Assembly (NCBI RefSeq): GCF_964340395.1
Contig: NC_135551.1
Location: forward strand, 9,685,379-9,749,378
Reading direction: 5' to 3'
DNA: 64,000 bases
Source of the DNA: Glandiceps talaboti
Lineage: Eukaryota; Hemichordata; Enteropneusta; Spengelidae
In this document: one piece after another, positions 1-60,900 of the stretch
Numbering within the stretch: the first letter of the stretch is position 1
Layout: each line of letters begins with the position of its first letter
Translations under genes and position numbers: made by a program
The notes under the pieces: model-generated
Databases searched by the model: none
What the model saw: only the letters and a program-made list of their open reading frames with translations
Told to the model about the DNA's origin: nothing

Positions 1-420
1 CTTCTTGAAATTGCAAGGTTATCAAATGCCACACCAATGTAACGTGCCGAATACACTAACTACACTCTTAACAAGATCCAATGTTGATGTGGTTGATGGG
101 ACGACGAAGACTGTTGAACTGAGACATAATAAGGAGGGCCTCAGTTTTGCATCATTTAGCTGTAGTTTATTTTGGGTAATCCATGATTTGATATTATGGG
201 TCAGCAGTTTTGATCTTAATTACTGTAGTTGGCGTGTCTGATTGGGAAAGGTATTGATAAACCTGGTTGTCGTCTGCATATTGCTGGAAATTGATATTGT
301 GATGTTGGATTAGCTTTCCAAGTGGTGATATGTACAGACAAAGTAAGAGCGACCCAAACACAGAGCTTTGCGGCACTCCATACTACATATGTTTCCTTTC
401 TGATAGTATGCCTTGTACTG
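1..420 (-). mobile_element. LINE (CR1/L2-like) reverse-transcriptase remnant
   Basis: Minus-strand translation gives GVPQSSVFGSLLLCLYISPL and FQQYADDNQVYQYLS, matching the G-V-P-Q-G-S-x-x-G-P and Y-A-D-D boxes of non-LTR reverse transcriptases. Downstream, in other frames, KTEALLIMSQFNSLRRPI is also typical of this clade. Frames are broken by stops and shifts, so it is dead, and it is cut by the window edge. Confidence 0.75.
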
Positions 421-1117
421 ATATGAACTGTTGTCCGATCCCAATCGGGACAAAAATATACAATATACTTTTCCGTATTTATGTCGATTATGACAAAAAT
501 TTATTGACTTTAAGAAACAGACAACAAATTCCTGATAAAATACAATTCAAATGCGTGTATTGAGAATTTCCCATTGACAAACTGTTTCCGGCCTTGGGCT
601 TTTATGTCGGTCTTTGAAATTAGAAAAAATACACACCCATTTCAACATAATTTATGTCGTAGTTAGGTGCGTCAGAAGTTTCATTCCTGAAATATTGTAG
701 GTTTGGTGTTCACTCATGGTACATTACGTTTTTGACACAAAGATAGATATTTTTCAACTCTACTCTAACTATATAAGGGACACAACAAGCATAGGTGGAC
801 CCTTTGCACAATCACATTCAACAGTGATACGCATTGCTATTCTTTCACAGTTCTGTAAGAACACGCATCTAATGACAACATGACACAATACAATGGACTT
901 TATTTTAATGGCAGCAATTAATTGTTTATTTTAAAACTGATAGTCAACATTTCCGTTTTAGTGCTTATACATCGATCACCATTGAACCTATGCAATTGTT
1001 TGTATTGCATTAGAAGTTGTCTGATGATGTGTATTAAATGTCAAGTGTGAAACACCAAGCCTACATCATTTTAGGTGTAAAAGTTATTCAATTGTCTCGG
1101 TTGGGAGATGTGTTCTT

Positions 1118-1683
1118 CAGTGTCTGTAATCGTTGGAGCTGTGATGTCACTTTAGTTGGAAACGTTCTGATGGTTAAAGCTTTAGAGTGTATGTGCATTG
1201 AACTTAATCATCATCAAATATTCATCCAGGATTGCATTATACCAGTATCAAGTAACGAATGAGTGTGCTTCAGTAAGTAGATATAACACTTGGTAGGCAA
1301 CAAACAATGTGTCTATAAACCGTCTTAATTCAGCCTGTTCCCCTTTCAATTAGTGTGTTCTAAAGATATTCAATATTATTTTTGCGTTTGCACGAGATAT
1401 GTCTCTCTCAAACAGCAACAATAAAAGAACTCACACTATCTAAATATTAATACATTGATAAAGTACCACGCGTGTCTACATCACCAGTTCTGCTATATTT
1501 GAAGTGTGCTCAAAATGTTCAAAATTGCCTTTACTTTCTCTGATTTGTCTTTAATATGACTAGCACTGGTTCAGTGTCTGTAATCGTTGGAGCTGTGATG
1601 TCACTTTAATTGGAAACGCTCTGATGGTTAAAGCATTAGAGTGTATGTGCATTAAACTTCATCATCATCAAATATTCATTCAG
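1118..1683. repeat. Direct repeat of about 112 bp
   Basis: The segment at 1118-1231 (gtgtctgtaatcgttggagc and onward) recurs at 1572-1683 with a few changes. The second copy lies at the inner end of the inverted repeat 1231-2462, so the unit was duplicated around one arm. Confidence 0.7.
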
Positions 1684-2462
1684 GAAAATTCACACTGTGA
1701 CAAAATCGCCCCTTGCCTTTAATGCAGTAATGATGTAGTGTAAGACTCGGATGATCAGAACGTCACGAGTGTGATCATTTGAACAATCCAAGCATGGCTC
1801 TTGTGACGGGAGTAGACTTGTTATTCTTCATAGATGTGTTTAGATGGAAAATGACAAGTTTTCTCGCAAATTGGATCTAAGCATTGACATACAGTTAATC
1901 ATTCAGTAAGAGTTATAAAATAAATCTGCGTGTACTACAATTACAATAATAAGCTTACAAGTGTAATATAATAACGGAAACTCATAACCAGTGCTAGTCA
2001 TATTAAAGACAAATAGGAGAAAGTAAAGGCAATTTTGAACATTTTGAGCACACTTCAAATACAGCAGAACTGGTGATGTAGACACACGTGGTTCTGACAC
2101 AGACGCACGTTGGCGTGACAAAGAATAACCAGAGTATATATTTCATATCCTTTGTTCAACTTGGCGCGGTACAACACTGCTAATAATATAATCAGATCTA
2201 GGTAACCTTTCTTTATCAATCTATTAATATTTAGATAGTGTGAGTTCTTTCATTGTTGCTGTTTGAGAGAGACATATCTCGTGCAAACTCAAAAATAATA
2301 TTTCTTTTCCAAATGAATATCTTTAGAACACACTAATTAAACAGGCTGAATTAAGACGGTTTATAGACACATTGTTTGTTGCCTACGAAGTGTTATATAT
2401 TGTATTCTACTTACTGAAGCACACTCATTCGTTACTTGATACTGGTATAATGCAATCCTGGT
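1231..2462. repeat. Large imperfect inverted repeat
   Basis: Left arm about 1231-1575 and right arm about 1985-2462 are reverse complements at about 90 percent by eye, with indels; e.g. gagatatgtctctctcaaac at 1394 pairs with gtttgagagagacatatctc at 2261. Spacer about 410 bp. No coding potential. Probably a foldback transposon or an inverted duplication. Confidence 0.75.
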
Positions 2463-2576
2463 ACTTTGTTATAATATATGAACAATTTGATGATATAATT
2501 AATTGTACGTATCAACAAATCTGAGGAAATCCTTGTCATAACATGGACAAAGCATGTGTTGGATGGTTGGTAAAAA

Positions 2577-2678
<102 letters not shown>

Positions 2679-2699
2679 CCTCAAATAGCCCAAGTAATA

Positions 2700-4110
2700 A
2701 CACTTTTAAATCCGCACTATAATCATGCTATGAAACAAATTCTAACACTGTGTTATATTTGTCATAACAGAAAGGTCATTGTTAAGATAAACGTCTAATA
2801 AAATTATATCCTGGCCATAAATTACCGTATTACGAATATTATTATGCTATTTTAGTAATGCCTGAAAGTATGTGCATTAATAGTATAAGTACTAACAAAG
2901 TGAATGTGCACCATAATCATACCACATCAAAAGTTATAACATTATGTTACTGTATTCATATAAAAAAAGTTTACATTGTCATACCACACGAGTACTAAAA
3001 AACATAACAATATGTAATATCCCAATCTATACATCAAACTACACAAGTACCATAAACATTAAGAAAACACACAATAAGCATACATTATTATACCAGAAAT
3101 TATAATATGGATATTTTAGTGAAATCATAAAGTATGCGTATCCAACTGCATGGGTAACAAAACAGTGGATTGGGCCCCATAACCGTATTATACCACAATC
3201 GTACATTTATATTATTTTACTCTTAACAAATCCATTACAATGATAAGACTAACTAACCAGTGATTTCCGTAACTTTAAACAGGTAATTCTATTATGTTGT
3301 ATATAAATCTATGCATAACAAGATTACGTTTAAGTTTAGCACTTTTAAGTTTAAGTAAATTCCAACTGTTATCTTCTATAAGATTATAAACAGAAGTCTA
3401 AGTTTGAGAACTGACAGTGTATATCATACTTTGGACTTTATTGTGAAAAGGTTTAATACGTAAAAGGTGTTCTTATCCAATAAAAGAACCATTTAAAAAG
3501 ATAAAGTGCATGTCTTACTTTTTAGCGTGTGCTGTATTATATTTATCGCATTACATTTCGAGGAAGAGGTGTATTCCCATAGAAATGTTTTGGTTATTTA
3601 GGGCCTACATGGGTCACCTTTACACGAAGAAATAACTACACAACAGTTCCCTTGTCATCTAAAATTCCCTAACCACGAGGTCGGTATTATGACAGACACC
3701 TCCATACTTAGGAAATACGATTACAACATCAGAATAAAGATACTTGCGCCGACGATTGTGACTTGATAATCTCTGATATTGGATTATGCATGGGTAGATT
3801 TGAAGTTGTGTCACATACCCATGTCTGAAAACGTAGGAGGTTACACCCTCTCCCTCACCGCTCTATAGAGTATAATATCGACTTTCGATGAAGAATTTGT
3901 GTGTTTATTTCTTGCTGAGTATTTTTACTCAGAAGAAATATCGTCATTATTAACTGGCAGTTTCTTTGCACCATCAGTATCGTCATTTTCATCTTGCTGT
4001 TCATGTTTGGAGTGTTTGATATTTTTCATCGAATATGAGGTGTCGGCGTCATCGTCAGATAAATTTACTTGTTTTCTCGTGTTGCAACACTGATTGACAT
4101 CTTGTTTTAC
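2700..4110. other. AT-rich stretch, no gene recognised
   Basis: No ORF with family similarity, no splice-flanked exon and no RNA gene seen. Loose recurrence of short phrases such as cataccaca and ttataaca suggests old degenerate repeats. Confidence 0.5.
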
Positions 4111-4114
4111 ATTC

Positions 4115-4139
4115 CTATGAGTTTAATAATAATAATAAC

Positions 4140-4200
<61 letters not shown>
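4115..4200. repeat. (AAT)n trinucleotide repeat
   Basis: About 85 bp of ATA/AAT repeats just past the putative gene 1 polyadenylation signal. Confidence 0.97.
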
Positions 4201-4206
4201 TTTATT
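4201..4206 (-). promoter_or_regulatory. Putative polyadenylation signal of gene 1
   Basis: AATAAA on the minus strand, 235 bp after the TAG at 4441 and 3 bp after the TAA (4209) that closes the 66-bp-repeat register. An AAT/ATT-trinucleotide tract follows directly. The position suits a cleavage signal, but the motif is common in AT-rich DNA. Confidence 0.4.
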
Positions 4207-4440
4207 TCTTATGCAGCGCAATTTTGGACCTTAATATCTAGGCTGCCATGTGGTGTTGAACCCACCGATGTTGCATCATCATTAGGTTGGACTGTGACCT
4301 CCTTTGAGCTGGCATTTGATGTTGACACTCCCATTTGCGTCATTTTGAAGTTGGACTTTATCATGTAGTGAGCTGTCATTTGATGTTGAACATCCCGAGG
4401 TTGCATCATTGTGAAGTTGGACGTTATCATGCAGTGGACT

Positions 4441-31532
<27,092 letters not shown>

Positions 31533-32104
31533 ATTATGTTTATCCCAGTGTTACAGTAGTTGATATTAAATATATTTACTAGTACAATCCATTACACTGA
31601 AATAAATGCAATAACATTAAGAATGAATGGCTTGGTACAAAAAATTGTATAAATATTAATAAAATAAACTCATGTGCACACTGCTTCTTCCTACCGTTGA
31701 TGTGCTGGTCTGTTTACTCGAATTTTACATCATTGGCAGCCCCGATTTTACCAAATCCAATTGTAGAACTGACTGTAACTTTATCTTGTAGAGAATAGTG
31801 CCACGAGCAATGAGATGGATCCCCATTGTGCACACGTTAGCCCTCCCCAACATTGTATAATAGCATTGGTTTGTTTGGCTGCAATAGACAGTAGACAGCG
31901 TTTGAATATTATAGTTGTCAGTATTTCCCATTATTTTCCATTTTTCATCTTACACATAATGTAAGATTACAGGACTACTTGCAAGCAGTTGTCTGTATTT
32001 CATCATACATTTAAACAAGGAAATCAAAATATTAATAATGACACAGTTTGGGAGCTATAAAAACTGTAAACATGCCATACTATTAATATATTATTCGCAG
32101 GCCA

Positions 32105-33565
32105 TTTTTACCTCCCGTAAGGGTACGAAAGGTAAAGGGGGATGTATGTCTGTCTGTGTGTGTGTGTGTGTCAGTCTGTGTGTATGTATGTATGTCCGTC
32201 TGTGTGTATATGTGTGTGTCTGTCTGTCTATGTCATAATTTTCTTAAAAACGGCTGGTTCAATTATAATTAAATTTGGTACATGTGTGGTACATAATGTG
32301 TGGTACATAATGTGTGGGGTAATGGCTAGACCTGATTAGTTTTGGAGCGAGATCTGTCCATGTAAATTACGGAAATTTGCATATCAATGAAATCAACTAA
32401 TTGTGCAATATCTTAAAACTGCATACTTCAATTTCAATATAAATAAGTATTTGTTAAATATAACAAAGTGCATTTGTCCTATAAAATGTGTTGATGTACC
32501 TTACAGTGTTGATGAATAATTTGCATAATTAATTATATTCGGTAATTAGTCTATATCTTAAGAATGCATACTTCAATCTCAATACAATTCAGTATGTACG
32601 TTAACTATAACAAATCGCATATGTCCTATAAACTTCGATGTACCTTACAGTGCTGATGAATAATTTGCATAATTAGCCATTCTCGGTTATTAGGCTATGT
32701 CTTAAGACTGCATACTTCAATTTCAATACAATTCAGTATATACGTTAACTATAACAAATCGCATATGTCTTATGAAGTTTGATCTACCTTACAGTGTTAA
32801 TGAATAATTTGCATAATTAATGATTTTCGGTAATTAGGCTATATCTTAAGAATGCATACTTCAATTTCAATACAATTCAGTACATACATTAACCATAACA
32901 AATCGCATATGTCCTATAAAGTTTGATATACCTTACAGTGTTAATGACTAATTTGCATAATTAATGATTTTCGGTAATTAGGCTATATCTTAAGACTGCA
33001 TACTTCAATTTCAATACAATTCAGTACATACATTAACCATAACAAATCGCATATGTCCTATAAAGTTTGATCTACCTTACAGTGTTAATGACTAATTTGC
33101 ATAATTAATGATTTTCGGTAATTAGGCTATATCTTAAGACTGCATACTTCAATTTCAATACAATTCAGTACATACGTTAACCATAACAATTCGCATATGT
33201 CCTATAAAGGTTGATATACCTTACAGTGTTAATGAATAATTTGCATAATTAATTATTTTCGGTAATTAGGCTATATCTTAAGAGTACATACTTGAATTTC
33301 AATATCATTTAGTACATAATGTTAACCATAACAAAGCGAGTTTGTCCTATAAAATTTGTTTAAATAGCTTACAGTTAATGAAAAAAATTGCATAATTAAC
33401 GATTTTAGGTATCTAGGCTGTATCTTAAAAATGCAAACTTCAAATTTCATATAATATGGTACATATATCAACCATAATAATACGCACCTGTCATATTAAT
33501 TTTGTTGATGCAACTTTTACTTTAATGAGTAATTTGCATAATTAGTGATTCCCTTACGGGAGGCA
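32105..33565. repeat. 144-bp tandem array with terminal inverted motif
   Basis: Seven to eight units of about 140-147 bp (phrase tttgcataattaat at about 32530, 32670, 32811, 32955, 33099, 33243, 33390, 33534). The array is bounded by cctcccgtaagggta on the left and cccttacgggaggcattcag on the right, an inverted pair. A GT-rich stretch lies just inside the left end. Middle units are most alike. It looks like a transposon with internal tandem repeats. Each unit holds an ATTTGCAT octamer. Confidence 0.85.
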
Positions 33566-35053
33566 TTCAGTTTAAATCTGATGGATTCTTACTTTACTAA
33601 ATTTGTGATATCAGTTTAACCTCTATTTATTTTTTTCAATGTACGATGACTTTGCGGATATGTTTCATGGCTGTAAGAAATTACAAGGTTTAAAGATTTC
33701 CGTGGGGAAATTGATATACATAAAGAAACAGGTTGGATTCTCATATTTCATGCAATCAAAACTGTAAACAGATATGAGATGCCTCAAAGGATAAGAGGGA
33801 CTATATCCTATTACAATGTGCACTGAGGTCAAGGAATAGATCAAGTTACTAACAAAATAGTGTGAGGATACTGCACCTTAGGATAAATAGGTTGGTTTGA
33901 AAAAGTGGGCGCTGCTTTAAGATTCCAAGCTGAAAAGACCAGCCATCACACGTATACAATTTACTAGCATAAGACAAATAAAGGAATATGAAAACTAAAA
34001 CAAATAATAAGTCCGACAACCATTTTCGAATTTCCGAAAAAAAACTGGTGTTTCACTTATGAATGTGGGAGAGAAAAATTGAAAACTTTGAAAAAAATCG
34101 AACATTTTTTGATAAGTTAAAGGGGTGTGTCGATTTTTAATTAACGAAATTATGATAACAGTTCCACCTCTATTTGTTCTTAAACGTACGACGTTAAGTA
34201 GGAATAGGCTGCAATATTCTTGAGCAGAACAAAAACAAAAACAGTTTAAATCTTGTATTCACAACATGATATACAATACAATATTTGAACATATATAGTG
34301 TCATATTTCATGCAATCCAAATCCTAAGCAGATGTGAGAAGCCTCTAAGTATACAGTGAGTATTCTCTTCCAATCGTACAAAGTCAGCAACGATTAAATT
34401 ACCTACAAAATGGTATGAAGTAGTTTGCCCAGGGAGATTGGATATCACTGAACATTTCCAGCTGACGAGATCAGACATCAAACCTATACAATTCACCTTT
34501 TTAAAGAGGGATTTAAACAGTATGGAACGAATAATGGCGATAATTTCCTAAATTGTTTGTTATTTTACAGTATAAATTATGTTGGCTCGGTGTTTCACTC
34601 ATGGGACATTACGTGTTAGACGCAAAGATAAACAAATTTCAACTTTCTTTGTAGCCTACTAACAATAACCAAGACAAAGGCATTTTTACTGCATGTGAAA
34701 TTTAAAACCTAGAACAAAAAATGATGAAAATTGCCTGAATGGTGTGCTATTTTATTTGTGATACTAAAACGCTAAAAGAAATCAAATGATCCGTATGTTA
34801 TATGACTGACACGTGTGTTTCTGTCCATTCGTTCGCAATATCTGCAAATTTACCACCTGGATCATATCGCATGGCTTAAACGCCATTTTCCTTGACAGAG
34901 TTTATTTTAACATCTGTGGTTTATAGTCTGGATTCAATAATATTCCGTTTAAAATAAAATGACATGTGTAGCCTTCTTCAAACTACTAAAAGAAAACTTG
35001 TGTTTATGTTCATGTATTTGTTATCACTGTTCATTCGCCTAATTAATTTCAAT

Positions 35054-35156
<103 letters not shown>

Positions 35157-36483
35157 CAGCATTGCTATTTTTACTTAACGTCTTTGCTAAGGAAACATGC
35201 CAAAAAGGTGTGGCCATGCAAGTATGCCATAATTTCCACGTATTCATACACATGCTTTTCATACAGAATTGTTATCGATATTTTGAATTTTGTCATCTGT
35301 GAGTAAGAAATCATTTGTTCTAAGTGATATTGTTGGTTTAATTCGTTCCAATCTTAGTATGGAAATGTCGACTACTATCCTTTCATAAGCCATACTTAAA
35401 ATATATATACAAATGTTAACGACTTACCTTCTTAATCAGACTGTTTGTTGAAACATTATTCTCGGATGAGTAAACATCTTCATTATTCCCAAAATATGTA
35501 ACGACCTAGTTGTGAGTCATTTCCAATGCTGAATAGTTAGCTTTGGCTTATACCTTTGAACACCTTGATGTATTTCTCCGTATCAGCTTTCTTATTAGCG
35601 TTGCTTTGAACGGCAGGAAGGTATTGGTGTAAGAGTTTGAAGTGCAGTTTATTTTGAACAGGTGGGATGTACGTAGCATTTGTCAACTGCAGTATGGGTG
35701 CGATTGTGGGCGGAGACACTACTTACATTTATAAATATATGAATACCCAATTCTTAGTGTATTTTGCGATCTATCAAAGAGTAAGAAGACTCTCTGTACT
35801 AGCTATTTCAAAATTTAAGAAAAAAGGAAAAGACGTTTAGTTTAAACGCTATGAACGACCCCATGTTCTATAAATATATATATAAATACATTTCTATTTC
35901 TAACATTGTATTTCAATCATGCTATGTTCATTCAACATGACACAACTTAAATGTGAATGTTGTTACCCCTAACAAACCCCCATGCTCTTATTTTTATTCT
36001 TTTAATTTACGCTGGTAGAATAAACATATATATATCTAACAAAGATATGTGTAATTAGATAGTAAAATATGGAGCCTGCTTTCTGTTTCATATACCGCTT
36101 GATAAACTGAGGAGTGGCTAACGATATGAAATATGAAATGATAAAAGCTTGAACTACCAAAATAGTGACTCCGCCCACTTCCAAACTGATACTGCAGGTA
36201 CTAATGCTACGTATCCCAGTTTTTCAAGACAAACTGCAATTCAATCTCTTATAGCAATTCCTTTCCTGCCTTTAAAGGAAGACTGATAAGGGCGTCGCAT
36301 GTATTCAGAGAAATACAACAAGGTGTTCAAACCCAATAAATCACTGCTAACTATTCAGCATTGGAAATGACTCACAACTAGGACGTTACATATTTTGAGA
36401 ATAACTAAGATGTTTACTCATCCAGGACTGATGTTGAACGAAGAGTCTGATTAACTAGGGTAAGTCATTAACATTTTATGAGA

Positions 36484-36484
36484 T

Positions 36485-36571
<87 letters not shown>
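36484..36571. repeat. (AT)n microsatellite
   Basis: About 87 bp of TA immediately before the perfect hairpin at 36571. Confidence 0.98.
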
Positions 36572-36574
<3 letters not shown>

Positions 36575-36668
36575 TTGGTAGTACTGGAACTCTTTCTTGG
36601 TTGTAACTCGTTAAAGGAAGACTGATAACGAGTTACAACCAAGAAAGAGTTCCAGTACTACCAAAACT
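36571..36668. repeat. Perfect 42-bp inverted repeat (hairpin)
   Basis: Arms 36571-36612 and 36627-36668 are exact reverse complements, with a 14-bp loop (aaaggaagactgat). The right arm continues into the same unit found at 21447-21540 (cgagttacaaccaagaaaga ... gcagattgatactcac). The loop plus neighbours repeats a phrase at 36275-36291. Confidence 0.9.
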
Positions 36669-37539
36669 ATTACGCTCTGCCACTGCGGTATAGATCACTG
36701 TTTTAGCAGATTGATACTCACCGAGTTATATGTTCGCCATTATTCGTTCCATTCTGTTTTAAATTCCTCTTTTTAAAAAACAGTGAATTGTACAGGTTTG
36801 ATGTCTGATCTCGTCAGCTGGAAATGTTCAGTGATATCCAATCTCCCTGGGCAAACTACTTCATACCATTTTGTTTGTAATTTAATCGTTGCTGACTTTG
36901 TACGATTGGAAAAGAATACTCACTGTACACTTTGGGGCATCTCAGATCTGCTTAGGATTTCGATTGCATGAAATATGTACACTATGTTCAAATATTGTAT
37001 TGCACGCTTAATAGTTTCGAATGGCCCATGAACAACTTGCCAGTAAATGCAGAGGTAAAATAAGTGTTTACACTGGCGATATTGACGGTCTACTAGCATT
37101 TTGTATGTGACTGATAGTATGTATGGTCTCAACAACATTTGAAACTTCATTCTCACTGGAAATGCAGTAGGGAGTATGCCAAATGAAGGTATGTATATAA
37201 TTACTTATTTACAAATTATGACTAACCTGATAACGCTTTCTTAAACTTACTTTATTTATCTGCTGTCAGTCTTGCAAGTGCTAATTGCGTTCAAAGGTTT
37301 TATGGTGAACACGTAGTTTTGTTTTGGTTTTGTTTAGCAGTATCTGAGTTGCATTGTTGTTGAGACACAGTGTTCGGGCTCTGCGATATACAGACAATGA
37401 ATTATGTATTCTGATTTAAGACATGTTTATTTCACAAGAAAGTGTACATCGCACGCACAAATTGTATTGTGAACAGTTGACATTCGGACTTTACATTACT
37501 ATTCACAACGCAAAACATAGCTAACATTACACACTTTGA

Positions 37540-38524
37540 ATAGCTAGAGATTTCTTAAATCTAGCTAAGATCCCACCTTACAGTTGACCTTTTAACTTCA
37601 CATAACGAGTGACTTCTGTAAGGCATTTGATGTCACATCCAACTGTTACAATTGAACTTGAGCTAATGAACTATCAGTCTTGCTGACACCAGAGTAAACA
37701 TTTCAATTTGAATTAATCATTGATGACATCAATGTGGCATCACCTCAATAGCCAGTGTTTGAACTTGACATAACTACTGACAATGTCAACCTTGGAAACA
37801 ACATAAACCATATTTAAACTGAATGCCTTCCGTAAGGGTATACACAGTGAGTTTACACATTCCTTTAATCACTACGGGAAAATTGACAACATTTTGTTGA
37901 GTGGCACTGTACACGAAATTGAAACAATGATAAATATTTCACCTGTTTGTGAACTCCGCGCTCATTGTAAACCTATTTTAAGGCCAAGAAAAAATTGTTT
38001 TCTGGTGAGTTTGAATCACTTAAATACCCTGCCTCGGTCTTCTTTTTTCTCGTGTTTGTCCAGCCAATGCAGAGTGCAGATCCAAGAGAAACACAAAATA
38101 AGGTTGGCACGAAACCGATGAAAACAGAGGCTACCTCAGTGTAGAGCATGAGTATAAAGTTGGCGTCAGATTCAGATTCGGGTAGCATCATATTGAGCGT
38201 CAGATAGCCTCAGATCCGAATACACCCAACGGCAGTGAAGCAGAATCCTGCCCTGTAGTCTCAACGGTATTATTTCAGGTTTGAGTCCATCGGGTGTCTT
38301 CGGATCTGAAGCCATCTGACGCTCAATATAACGTTCATAAGATAACGCTTATCTGAATCTGGCACCAACTTTATACTCGTTCGATCGATTAATTACTCAA
38401 ATTGGTCATTAATATTCATCGGATTATTACCAAAACCTAACCAGTTCTTGCCATTACCCTACGGAACATGTCTATGAAATTTCGTTTGAATTGATGCTGC
38501 CGTTTTTTTTCGGAAATGGTGATA

Positions 38525-38560
<36 letters not shown>

Positions 38561-40330
38561 GACACACAGACTTCATCGCTATATTAAAACCTTTCTTCTG
38601 GAAGGTAAAAACATGTCAACCCGATGGTGAATACAGGGAAATCATCTTCATTCAATGATGTGGTGTGTTCAGATAAATATGCTTCAATACAAACAAATAC
38701 TGTTGGTAAATGCAGGTAAATACACGAGACATATTTTTTCCTGCTGAAAAATGATTGCATATACTTATTACTATTCACCTGTGTTCAACATCTGTAGAAG
38801 TCTTATGTGAAGTCTGAAGTCCAGGTCTGAAGTCGGAAGTCCCTTCCCGGCTTCAATTATTATTATTTATACTGGATAGTTCTCTTAGTATACAAACACT
38901 TGTCTCCTAAGAAGTCCAGTGAGGGCCATCTCTCATGCGTTCAATGATTGCGCACATATCAATTGTACGTTGAATTGAACGTTAATGACAAAAGTGTATC
39001 TGAATAACTCTAACAATATTAATGCATAAATTTGAATGGTAGCATTAGGTATAAAAACTCCAAAGGTTATTGAACAATTCCCTATACAATTATGAAGGGG
39101 ACGTCAAAACCTGTCCTTCATTAGAGCTTACCTCCATGGCAAAAGGTAGATACTTGAATGTTGTCTCAAGGTACGTATACAACTCTTCATTATTGTTTAG
39201 CCAGTGTGCTATATATCTTGAATATGGACGTCAAATATCAAGGTACAATAAGAAAGCTTGCCCGTTCTTACATCGGTGTACATATATTGCTGACAATTCA
39301 ACTTGAAATAACTATTGCTGTTAACTGCATCTATGTAGCTAACATTACTCAAAACCATGGTGAATTGGTACATCAACCAAGGTAACATTGCACCAAACAG
39401 TTGACATTTGCACTTCATATAAACATTGACCACGTCACCCAGGATTAATCTAACGACATATTACACACATCTGGCAAACATTGCGGCTTACTATTGACAT
39501 TTTAGCTAATAATGACTACTGACAAGTCATTATGGGTAACATCACATCTAACAATTTATATTTTAATTTGAAGTGAATATTAGGCCAATCACTATAGGTC
39601 TTATTATGCCTAACAGTTGACCTTTAAACTTGACATCACAAACCAATTTGGGTAACAACACACCTAACAGTTGGCGATCGAACTTGAAATAACTATTAAC
39701 AGCATCAATGTAGCTTAATCATTCATACCAGCCAACAGATGAACTAGGTAACTATTGACTCCATAAACATATATAATACCATTCCTGAACTGTTGGCATT
39801 TGGACTTGACATAGCTATTGATCATGTAAATCTAGCTAACATTAAACTTAACAATTAAAATTTAAACTTTAAATAATCATGTATTCCATCCCACCTTGCA
39901 ATTGGCCCGTAACTTGATGACCTTGGTGAGGCATTTGTTATCACATTCAATAGCTATCACTGAACTTGAGATAATTAATAAATGAACTATCAGTCTTGCT
40001 AATGCCACAGTTCACATTTGAATGTATACGTCAATAGTCAATTTCTGAACTTAATATAAATATTAACAACGGCGATCTTGGAAACAGCACGTTTAACAGC
40101 TGACCTTTGAACTTAATTTAACTATTGTGAGTATTGACAATACCAACCTGTCCTTAATTAATTAACATCATAACCAAGATTTGATCTTTGAACTTGGCAT
40201 ATAAATTGACATCATTAATTAACTAATTAACATAAAGTCCAAAAGTTGACATTTGAATTTCAACATTCCATAAATTATCAATAATATACAACCACAAGTA
40301 CAAATTATCGAAACATACATTGGTGAATTA
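37540..40330. repeat. Degenerate satellite-like region
   Basis: Phrases such as gacatttgaacttgacat, aactattgac and cacctaacagttgac recur every 60-110 bp through 37560-37800 and 39400-40330, interrupted by element copy B and by 38610-39390, which holds weaker copies. No ORF. Old, heavily diverged tandem DNA in the spacer between the two receptor genes. Confidence 0.65.
37805..38610. repeat. Dispersed element copy B with CCGTAAGGG-type ends
   Basis: Partner of 14530-15310: same tttaaactgaatgccttccg start, same acggaacatgtctatgaaat and (AC)n end. It also holds an internal inverted repeat of about 55-60 bp arms (about 38165-38230 and 38295-38360, sharing gagcgtcagat / atctgacgctc). Inserted in the degenerate satellite. 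Confidence 0.7.
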
Positions 40331-40519
40331 ATACATAAATAATTGTGAACCACTTAGCTTAATATACAGGTGACGGGAATGTATGGCACTAAAGTTCTAA
40401 GCGATTTTGAATTTATTTTCAGAGATCAGTTTCACTTCATGCAGAATTACCTTCATATCATCATTTTCAAGTAATTGGCATGGTCATCAGAGTCTATGTT
40501 TTAGTTTATAGAAATAATG

Positions 40520-40525
40520 TTTATT
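40520..40525 (-). promoter_or_regulatory. Putative polyadenylation signal of gene 2
   Basis: AATAAA on the minus strand about 175 bp past the TAG at 40701. It lies after the end of the charged-tail-like sequence. The motif is common in AT-rich DNA, so support is positional only. Confidence 0.35.
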
Positions 40526-40700
40526 GTATTTGTTTCGAATAATCGATTGCACAGAAGAACATGAACTGGATGTTACACATGGTCTATTTGTCTCTTCTTT
40601 CAGCATTTCTTTCTCTTCCAGTGGTCTTTTTCGGCTTCCCTGATCTGAACTTAGGTTTTTGGATTGCATGCCTGTCGTGGTACTTGCTTTTCTGGGTTCA

Positions 40701-60900
<20,200 letters not shown>

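Noticed and set aside
32500-33550. CRISPR-like array
   Set aside because: Units are contiguous 144-bp tandem repeats without unique spacers, in an animal genome.
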